NCBI GenBank assembly: GCA_009995455.1
Contig: JAACPJ010000002.1
Span: 248,001 to 312,000 of the forward strand
DNA length: 64,000 bases
Origin: a bacterium
GTDB taxonomy: Bacteria; Patescibacteriota; Gracilibacteria; UBA4473
Reading direction: 5' to 3'
Made by a program: the position numbers and the translations under genes. A model generated the notes under the pieces. The model was not told the DNA's origin. It saw nothing but the letters and a program-made list of their open reading frames with translations, and made no database searches. Of the stretch, positions 49,022 through 56,157 are shown piece after piece (within the stretch, counting starts at the first letter, position 1; the number at the start of each line of letters is the position of its first letter).

Positions 49022-49059
49022 TGTCGGGCGGATTCTTGAGAATTGAAGGCAAATGTCAA
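49022..49059 (-). promoter_or_regulatory. ntpA promoter with shared V-ATPase element
   Basis: On the minus strand TTGACA, 16 bp, AAGAAT, then CCGCCCGACA. The same TTGAC...AGAAT...CGCCCGACA with identical spacing lies before ntpK at 61683-61720. The GC-rich block sits at the discriminator/start-site position. The untranslated leader to the ATG at 48991 is about 25-30 nt. Confidence 0.65.
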
Positions 49060-49109
49060 CTCTTAAAGTCTGATTTTTAAGTCAGTTGACTTTAGCAAAT
49101 TTGCCAAGC

Positions 49110-49138
49110 TTGAAAAAAACCAAATTTAATGGTATAAT
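49110..49138 (+). promoter_or_regulatory. Promoter of the 1159-aa protein gene
   Basis: TTGAAA (49110-49115), 17 bp, TATAAT (49133-49138) with an upstream TGG giving an extended -10. Transcription would start near 49145, supporting the ATG at 49162. Confidence 0.75.
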
Positions 49139-49161
49139 AGTCGGATTTTTTGCAAAAAATT

Positions 49162-52100
49162 ATGAAGATTCTTCTCCAACATTACGCCATTCCTGAGTCT
49201 AAATTTAAATATTTACGCTCAGGCGGTGATTCGCCAGATAATGTTAATCGTTCTACCGATGTACTTTTGACAAGCGATATGGCGGAAGATATTGAAAATT
49301 TAATGACACGAGTCGGACTCGACGCTTTAAAAAATGCAGTTCGCCCAAGCCTGAGAGTTAATACTTTTCATGGCACAAACTTAAGACTTAGGTCTGATTC
49401 GGGAAGTGTGGTTGGGCATTTAGCGGACAATGCCAGCGTTACCTTTGCCGGTGATATCCGGCTTACCAGAGACGCAAACGGTCAAGTGCCCATCGGTGAT
49501 ACCGATGGCGTAGGTGGACTGGTAAATCCACATGTGTGGTTTAAAGTTACTACTAGCTCGGGGCAAACTGGTTGGGCTTCTGCTGAATATTTAGAAGGTT
49601 CTATTGCGGCTATTTCAGAACCAGAACCAACGCCTGCACCAACCGAGGCCCCTGAAGAGTGTGAAAACTGTGTGCCAGACAATACCGAGCCAGTATTCCC
49701 ACCAAATAACAGTGTGCCCGTTGTGCCTGTTCTACCGATCACACCAACGGCGCCAACGGTTCCAACCAATGTTTTAACGGCTAATCTTTTTGGTAGCCCC
49801 TTCAGAACCAATACGGAAGTACAAGGAGAATATAATGCTCCAGCTGGACCTTTAGGAATTTCTAATGCCACTAGAACAGAAGTGATTAGTTACGTTGATG
49901 ACGAAACCACTGAGGCGTTAGATTCACTAGGTACTATTGATGTGTCTACACTTACCCCGACTGAAGTGACAGCCATTCAGAATCAATTAGCGACTTTAAG
50001 CGCTGATCCACAAGCCTTTGAAGATTTCATGAATGCGAATCCTCGACTGACTCCCCTTTTAGATGGCTACGTTGAAGCGCAGTCCGATCAACTTCAGCTA
50101 GAAATGTTTGCGACTTATTTACAAGTCACCGGTGTAAATAATGAAGAAATGAGTGTAATGCTGCCTCCACTGGCGCAGTATATGACCGAGAATGGTCTGG
50201 ATTTGAATACCGCTTTAAACGCTTCAGGTATTCCAACGACGCATCCGTTTGCAGCCGTACAAAATCGTTTAAAGCAATTTAACACTGGGTTTCAAACCCA
50301 TGCCGCTTTTGGCAGAACGTCTCCAACCGGTACGGATCGACTGCTGCAATTAGAAGGTGCCAGAGCCGACCAAGTTTTGGAAATGGCCAGACTGGCGCGA
50401 ACGAATGCGAATGATAATTTAGGCCTGTTTAGTGCCAACGAAGAAGCGAACGATATGTTTGCGACCGCAGAACAACTTTACCAAGAATTGCTGCTTCCTG
50501 AAGCAGCCAACGCTACTGCATCAGCCGCTATTGAAGCCGAAATATTAGAAGCTCAAAACGCAATCCGAAGTGAAATAACGTTAGAAGAAGTGTTGCGAGC
50601 CTTACAAGATCAAGGCGTTGATGCGAATGACATCAGTGACCCAAGAGTGGTTGCCGCACACCAAAATGCGATTGATCAAGCGGTGGGAAAAACACGTTTA
50701 AATATGCTGATCTCTGAAGGAGTACTAAATGCCAGTGATCCAAATATTGGACCCATTATTGCCGAATATAAAGACATGATGGGAATCGACGCAGGTTTTT
50801 TTGATTTCGATTGGGCCGATCAAACCAAATACACTATTGCCGAAGAAGCCATTATTACCGCTGCTATTGGAGTCGCTACTATGGGAACGGGTTTAGTGGT
50901 TGGTGGAATCGCCCGAGCCGGGTCGGTGGCAATTAGAGGTACTGGTTTACTGGCCCGAGGGAGTAGAGCCTCTATTCGAGGGGTTGGGTATGTAAGTGGA
51001 GCGCAAACCGGTTACGCCGCTTCATTTGCGGGGTTAACCGAAGGCGATTACGCTGATAATTTTAACGATGCTTTCTGGGATGAAAATGTTTTACTCGCCA
51101 ATGCCTTAGGCATGGGAATGGGACGTTTACTCGCCACGGGGCGAGCCGCCACTTTAATGCAAGGCGGTTCAACCATTTCTACTGTTGGACGAACAGCCGG
51201 AGTGGTAGGGGGGGCCTCAGCCGTAGAAACAGCCGCCTTTGCTGGGGTCGATGTAACTGATCCAAATTGGGGCCGACAGTTTTTCATGGCCGCGGTTATG
51301 AACAGCGTCGGTGTTCGAGGCCGAAATTTACCAGAGGGAATCGAAACACGAGTCACTGGTGCCGTGAGTCCTTATGGGCCAAGAATTCAAAGTGGTCTTC
51401 GACAAACCGCCGCAACCCTGAGAAATGGCGGTCAAAAAACCGTTGCCCGAGCGGGCGCTTTAGCGCGAGGTGCTAGTAATCGACTGCCAAATGCACAAGC
51501 ACTTACAAATCGAGCTCGGCAAGCCGTAATTCGTCCACGAGTTAACTTAAGCAATAATTTAAATCACACGCTTTCAGATTTTGGCGTCGGACAAACAAAT
51601 CGATACACAGGCTTAAGAGCCGGTGATACTTTTGAAGTAGATTTAGGTGCCGGGAACAAGTTAACGGCCACTTTAGATCCATCTGGCACGATTAGAATTA
51701 ATAATCCTGCTGGTGGTTACGGAGCCGACATTCTGCCAAATTCTACGCCAGGAAGAACGACCAACATTCCAGGTTCTAGAGAATATTTTGAAATTCAAAA
51801 TCGAGGCAATGGGAATTTTGATATTATCAGACAAAACACCCCCATTGTGCCTTTACGAAGAGGTAACCGTGAAAGCGTTCCAATGGGACAAAGTGTTGCC
51901 TACGAACTTAGAGCGGGAGAAACTCGATTACACGGCTCAAAAATTCAAGTCAGTAGATTTGGGAATATTACGATTGATGGAACCCCAATTGCGAACAGGC
52001 AAAGAAATATTGCCCACACTTTTGCCGATGGCACGGTTGTGCGGCTGAATACCGATATTCGAAGTTATGATCCTCGAAAAACGATTCTTGAAATTGAAGG

Positions 52101-52641
52101 GGTTACACCGGGTCGTGCTCCGGCGCCAAACCCAAATCCGAATCCAAATCCCGCACCAGGCCCAAACCCACAACCACCAGCCCCGAACCCAAATCCAGCA
52201 CCAGGCCCCAATCCTCAACCGCCAGCACCAAATCCAAACCCACAACCAGCCCCTAGGCCAAATCCTGCCCCCGCGCCAAACGTAGGGCCAAGCGTACCAG
52301 GCGGAAACTACCATTTTAACAGCCCTCAAATCAAACCGTTAGTGACGGGAAATGAGAATTTAAGATTTGGCAGACTGGCGCCAAACACCGACTACAACTT
52401 TGGTGGTGGAGCGGGAAAAAGAATGGAAATGTATCAACAATCGGTGCGAACCAATATTGCGATTGATATTCCCGCGACGCAAAATGGGGTTATGCAAGTC
52501 TTTGATAGAAGTACGATCCCCAACTCGACGATTGCTATCACTCCAGGCACCTCGCAGACCGTCAGTGTGAATGGAGTTTCTACGACCATAACCAACCAAA
52601 GTCATTTAGCGGTGGGGCAGTTTAGTATCCGTCGAGCGTAA
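49162..52641 (+). CDS. Very large SH3b-containing protein, unknown
   Basis: 1159 aa from the ATG at 49162; an earlier in-frame TTG at 49150 is unlikely. No signal peptide. Residues 65-148 are a bacterial SH3-type domain: TNLRLRSDSGSVVGHLADNASVTF ... HVWFKVTTSSGQTGWASAEYL. A Pro/Glu/Cys linker follows (150-200), then a long helical region (200-550). Next is a Gly/Ala-rich hydrophobic region (about 555-710; ITAAIGVATMGTGLVVGGIARAG) that could insert in a membrane. After beta-rich regions an Asn/Pro tract (988-1043) made of repeated PNPNP and PAPGPNPQP units precedes a final beta domain. First gene of the plus-strand island. No known family recognised. Confidence 0.75.
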   Translation: MKILLQHYAIPESKFKYLRSGGDSPDNVNRSTDVLLTSDMAEDIENLMTRVGLDALKNAVRPSLRVNTFHGTNLRLRSDSGSVVGHLADNASVTFAGDIRLTRDANGQVPIGDTDGVGGLVNPHVWFKVTTSSGQTGWASAEYLEGSIAAISEPEPTPAPTEAPEECENCVPDNTEPVFPPNNSVPVVPVLPITPTAPTVPTNVLTANLFGSPFRTNTEVQGEYNAPAGPLGISNATRTEVISYVDDETTEALDSLGTIDVSTLTPTEVTAIQNQLATLSADPQAFEDFMNANPRLTPLLDGYVEAQSDQLQLEMFATYLQVTGVNNEEMSVMLPPLAQYMTENGLDLNTALNASGIPTTHPFAAVQNRLKQFNTGFQTHAAFGRTSPTGTDRLLQLEGARADQVLEMARLARTNANDNLGLFSANEEANDMFATAEQLYQELLLPEAANATASAAIEAEILEAQNAIRSEITLEEVLRALQDQGVDANDISDPRVVAAHQNAIDQAVGKTRLNMLISEGVLNASDPNIGPIIAEYKDMMGIDAGFFDFDWADQTKYTIAEEAIITAAIGVATMGTGLVVGGIARAGSVAIRGTGLLARGSRASIRGVGYVSGAQTGYAASFAGLTEGDYADNFNDAFWDENVLLANALGMGMGRLLATGRAATLMQGGSTISTVGRTAGVVGGASAVETAAFAGVDVTDPNWGRQFFMAAVMNSVGVRGRNLPEGIETRVTGAVSPYGPRIQSGLRQTAATLRNGGQKTVARAGALARGASNRLPNAQALTNRARQAVIRPRVNLSNNLNHTLSDFGVGQTNRYTGLRAGDTFEVDLGAGNKLTATLDPSGTIRINNPAGGYGADILPNSTPGRTTNIPGSREYFEIQNRGNGNFDIIRQNTPIVPLRRGNRESVPMGQSVAYELRAGETRLHGSKIQVSRFGNITIDGTPIANRQRNIAHTFADGTVVRLNTDIRSYDPRKTILEIEGVTPGRAPAPNPNPNPNPAPGPNPQPPAPNPNPAPGPNPQPPAPNPNPQPAPRPNPAPAPNVGPSVPGGNYHFNSPQIKPLVTGNENLRFGRLAPNTDYNFGGGAGKRMEMYQQSVRTNIAIDIPATQNGVMQVFDRSTIPNSTIAITPGTSQTVSVNGVSTTITNQSHLAVGQFSIRRA

Positions 52642-52681
52642 ATTAAGCTAGAGCTAAATTAGGATTTCAGAAACAAATAAA

Positions 52682-53275
52682 ATTTGACATAAATAAGTAA
52701 TTGTTTTATTTGTTCTTTGAAGTTAATTAAATTTTATGAGTCGATTAAAACTGGCCGCTGCTGTTGGACTAGGGGTACTAGCTGCCGATTACATAGAAGG
52801 GCCAAACACCCGTGGCGGGTGGAAAATCGACGCTTTTGGTTTGTTTTCAGATAGAGCCTTAAGTGTTGTTGCAAACCCAGAATATCAAACGTTCCAAGGG
52901 CAAACCCAAATTTATCGTAAAACTAATGGTACTCGAAGCGTGGCCGATGATGAGTGGTGTTTAGATCACGTAGAAATAGAAGGCCAAACGATCCCTTTTG
53001 ATTTAAATAGTGGTGATTCATTGCAAGTCGAAAGTGATGGCGCTGGAAACCAAGTTTTTCGAATAGGCGTTCGCTACCAAGGCAAAAGATTTTATGCCTT
53101 AGTGACGATCCCAAATACTGATAGAAACGGTGATGGAATACCAGACCAACATATTACTGAAGCGGGCGCTTACACCGAATCAACCACTTTTTACGAGCAA
53201 GTTCAAAACCATATTCATCAAATTCCAGGGACAGATGTAATTGATATTGCAGGCCGCAGAGTTCGACTCCCTTAA
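52682..53275 (+). CDS. Hypothetical protein with own promoter (CDS from 52736)
   Basis: 179 aa; the coding region is 52736-53275 and the listed span includes its promoter, TTGACA (52684-52689), 17 bp, TATTTG. The N terminus (LKLAAAVGLGVLAADYIEG) is weakly hydrophobic but a poor signal peptide. The rest is beta-rich (YQTFQGQTQIYRKTNGTRSV, RIGVRYQGKRFYALVTIP) with an acidic loop, NTDRNGDGIPDQHITEAG, of calcium-binding dockerin/thrombospondin-3-like type. Function unknown. Confidence 0.65.
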
Positions 53276-53305
53276 ACGGCTCAAATTGAAAATTAAAAAC
53301 AAGCA

Positions 53306-53334
53306 ACTACGCCCTGCTGGCGTAGTTGTTTTTT
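53306..53334 (+). terminator. Terminator after the 179-aa gene
   Basis: AACTACGCC pairs with GGCGTAGTT around CTGCT, followed by GTTTTTTT. Its 3-prime end overlaps the -35 region of the next promoter (TTGTTT 53326-53331), so termination and initiation are packed together. Confidence 0.85.
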
Positions 53335-53354
53335 TGTGTAAAACCTGGTATAAT
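53326..53354 (+). promoter_or_regulatory. Promoter of the 773-aa protein gene
   Basis: TTGTTT (53326-53331), 17 bp, TATAAT (53349-53354) with a TGG extension, as at 49130-49138. The start codon at 53377 is about 16 nt past the expected start site. Confidence 0.7.
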
Positions 53355-53376
53355 AATCAGATTTTTACGTAAAATA

Positions 53377-55695
53377 ATGGCTGAACTAAAGCAACATGCC
53401 CATGTCGAGCAAATCAATCAGCTGGATGAAAAATTCCAGTCTGAGCAGCATTTAGATTCGAAAGAACATTTAAAACGCGTTGCAAATGCGGCTAAAGCCG
53501 AGGTTAACAAAGTGAACCCCGATGGTTTAACCGATTGGTTTGCGCCCGACAACGCTGACGCAGCCGTCAGTGCTCCGTTACGCTTAGATGTGTGGAATTC
53601 AACGGCTAAATCAAAGAGTTTAGATATAATGCGCAGCACACGCACGCAAGTTTTGGCAGTACTGGAAAATGCGGGTGTCAGTTTTGAAAACAGTTTATCG
53701 GATGAAGCCTATGCCCCAAATCTAGAACGTTTAGCCTGGCAAGACGCCAAGTATGACACACTGGATATGATTGAAAACACTCATCAACTAGGACTTAGTT
53801 CTTACGCGGTCGCTAGTGGCTATGAAACCTTTTTAGTAGAAGCGAAAAACAAAACCGACAAAGAGTGGAATAAACAGAAAAAAGAAAACCAAGAAGCCAT
53901 TGATAAAATGGGTTGGTGGCGGAGAAACGTCTATTACTGGAAAGACCCAAGTAAAGAAGTGATAAAGTTTAACACTGAAGTCGAAGCGCAAATTGCCGAA
54001 ATGTATGCGGGACTTGAAAGCCAAACCAAAAAAGTTAAAGAGAACGCCAAAGACCGAGTCGATAACATGGCTGAACGCGTTGAAGCCATATGGGAAAGCA
54101 CTATTGACCCTGATGAAAAAGAAGAACTATGGGAAGAAATTAAAGATACCGCTGGAGCGAGTAATTTGAGCACGCTTTCACTTAGTGCCTTTGGAATCAC
54201 GGATGATCAAGACAAAATTGATTTTGCCGAAGCACTGATGCGGCTCGATTTTGTAAAACAAGGTTTAGGTCTTAGCCAGGCTTCAGAACATAAACACAAT
54301 CAGCAAGAAGGCTTACTGAAAGATGCTTCTGAAATTGAAGCCGCAATCAGGCCTTTTGATTACGGCCGCTATGAAACTTTCGCTACAAGCCTAGAAGCCA
54401 GCGGCATTAAAGCCCAAGAAAATGTAAAAGTTTCAACCAGCGATTTAGTTAAAATTTTAATTGACGAACTGAGCGCCCAAGCCAAACCAATTGAAAGTTG
54501 GTTTAACGCTATTCCAGGAGCAAATTTAAACACCGATAGCAGTCGGCTAGCGGTGCTAATGCAGAATATGGCCGTTACCGATTTCCAAAGCTTTGAAGCC
54601 AAACAGGCTTACCTGAACTGGTATGCTGGCATGGATAACGAGACCAGTGGAGGGAATGCTAAATATGAATCAGCCAATGATGTTAACGAAGCCTATGGAA
54701 ATTTAAGCCATTTAAGCCAAGGACCTCTTGGAAAAATTGAGAAGGTACTGACAAAGTATAAATCACTCAAAGTAGCTTCAAACAATCCGCTAGATAATTT
54801 AAGTAAATTCACAGATTTCAGAAATAAAGTTTTAGAGATTGCCACCGATGCTCGGGGTAAATTTAATGACTTTGAAGAAAAAAAATCAGAATTTGCGGCA
54901 GATGATAGACAAAGGCTGGAACAGCTTTGGGCAAAAACAAATACTATTTTAAGCAAAGTAGCTGAATTAAGTAACACATGGAGAAAAGAAAAACTTGAAT
55001 ATGAGGATTGGAAAAAACTATTACGTGAAAAAGAAGATGATCGTGATAGTGCTGAAAAAGATTTGAACAGAGTTGTCAGTGCTGGCCTTCATAAAGACAC
55101 TATAAAAGTGCATTCAAATCAATATGAAGCAAGAAAATCAGAATTAGAATCGGTCAAAGCAAATAAAACCACTCAGACTGAATTTGATGATCTTCACATT
55201 CAGCTAGCCGACTTAGCCGCTTTGACCAACACTACTCGATTGCACCGAAATGTAACGCCGAATTCGGCACCAGCTGGAACTTTTGAGGACCGAATTAGAA
55301 GCCGAATCATGAAAGATTTCACCAAAGAAATTGAAGCGTCTTTCCTGCAAAGAATGGAACAGAATGATCAATTTGATTTGCTGATGCAGTGCAATGAAGG
55401 TTCGATAGTAGAAATTGACCACAAAATTGTAGCTGGGGTGCAATCCCTTAAATTTCCGCAACAACTTGATAGTCCAGTACATGGAGTGTTTAGAGTGGCT
55501 CGAAAAATCGAAGGCCAAGGGGTGCTGCTTGAAGACACTACTTCAAGTGCCACCATTACCATTTTAGGCCCAACCGTTAAAGGTGGTGAACCGTACAAAA
55601 ACGCGATTGTGGCCAACGCTGCCGGCGGAGCTGGCGGAACAACTACCAGCGCTGGCGGCGCCAATGCCATTATCACCAATATGCAAATTCTATAA
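53377..55695 (+). CDS. Large helical/coiled-coil protein, unknown
   Basis: 773 aa from the ATG at 53377; the upstream in-frame extension would lie inside the promoter. Almost all helical, no membrane segment. A long coiled coil lies at about 500-610 (NTWRKEKLEYEDWKKLLREKEDDRDSAEKDLNRVV). The C-terminal 100 residues turn beta-rich (FRVARKIEGQGVLLEDTTSSATITILG), ending in a Gly/Ala/Thr tail (GGAGGTTTSAGGANA). DNA composition changes inside the gene at about 54700-55200. It is followed 2 bp later by a small helical gene. No family recognised. Confidence 0.75.
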   Translation: MAELKQHAHVEQINQLDEKFQSEQHLDSKEHLKRVANAAKAEVNKVNPDGLTDWFAPDNADAAVSAPLRLDVWNSTAKSKSLDIMRSTRTQVLAVLENAGVSFENSLSDEAYAPNLERLAWQDAKYDTLDMIENTHQLGLSSYAVASGYETFLVEAKNKTDKEWNKQKKENQEAIDKMGWWRRNVYYWKDPSKEVIKFNTEVEAQIAEMYAGLESQTKKVKENAKDRVDNMAERVEAIWESTIDPDEKEELWEEIKDTAGASNLSTLSLSAFGITDDQDKIDFAEALMRLDFVKQGLGLSQASEHKHNQQEGLLKDASEIEAAIRPFDYGRYETFATSLEASGIKAQENVKVSTSDLVKILIDELSAQAKPIESWFNAIPGANLNTDSSRLAVLMQNMAVTDFQSFEAKQAYLNWYAGMDNETSGGNAKYESANDVNEAYGNLSHLSQGPLGKIEKVLTKYKSLKVASNNPLDNLSKFTDFRNKVLEIATDARGKFNDFEEKKSEFAADDRQRLEQLWAKTNTILSKVAELSNTWRKEKLEYEDWKKLLREKEDDRDSAEKDLNRVVSAGLHKDTIKVHSNQYEARKSELESVKANKTTQTEFDDLHIQLADLAALTNTTRLHRNVTPNSAPAGTFEDRIRSRIMKDFTKEIEASFLQRMEQNDQFDLLMQCNEGSIVEIDHKIVAGVQSLKFPQQLDSPVHGVFRVARKIEGQGVLLEDTTSSATITILGPTVKGGEPYKNAIVANAAGGAGGTTTSAGGANAIITNMQIL

Positions 55696-55697
55696 TC

Positions 55698-56123
55698 ATG
55701 AATCAAGAGGACACCGCTTTCGTAGAACTTTTACAATGGGTATCGGTTCAAAAACACGTGCCACTTGAAGTTCGAAAAGATTTTATGGCGCACCAACTAA
55801 AGGTGGGTTACTTGGATGATAAAAGCCGGGCTTTCATTGAACGACTGATGAAACAAACTGAAGCTAAACAGCAAAAATCGGAAACACAACTAGCCGAACT
55901 TGATAAAAAATTAATGACACTTGGGAAAGCTTCTTATAACGACGAAACTGGTTTAAAACAGCGTGCCGTGCGTGATGCTGAAGCCTTGATTAACGATTTA
56001 GAAAATCACTTTGTATCCAGCTTTAAAACGCGAGAAACAGAACTGGTAAACAACGCCCAATCAAGTCAAAATAGATCAGACGCAGACCAAATTGCCGCCC
56101 TAAAAGCCGGCCTTAATGCTTAA
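55698..56123 (+). CDS. Small helical protein, unknown
   Basis: 141 aa, helical throughout (KSRAFIERLMKQTEAKQQKSETQLAELDKKLMTLG; LKQRAVRDAEALINDLENHFVSSFK). It starts 2 bp after the 773-aa gene and probably forms a translationally coupled pair with it. No family recognised. Confidence 0.7.
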   Translation: MNQEDTAFVELLQWVSVQKHVPLEVRKDFMAHQLKVGYLDDKSRAFIERLMKQTEAKQQKSETQLAELDKKLMTLGKASYNDETGLKQRAVRDAEALINDLENHFVSSFKTRETELVNNAQSSQNRSDADQIAALKAGLNA

Positions 56124-56151
56124 TTGACTTTTTTGTAAAAAATATTATAAA
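56124..56151 (+). promoter_or_regulatory. Leaderless promoter of the 985-aa protein gene
   Basis: TTGACT (56124-56129), 16 bp, TATAAA (56146-56151). The ATG at 56158 is exactly 7 nt past the -10 box, the position expected for transcription start. Confidence 0.65.
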
Positions 56152-56157
56152 TAATAC

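Noticed and set aside
49150-49161. Extended TTG start for the 1159-aa protein
   Set aside because: The ATG at 49162 fits the promoter at 49110-49138 and gives a normal start; the TTG would add four residues only.
52126-52290. CRISPR-like or tandem DNA repeat
   Set aside because: The periodicity is codon-level Asn/Pro repetition inside the large protein gene, without regular spacers.
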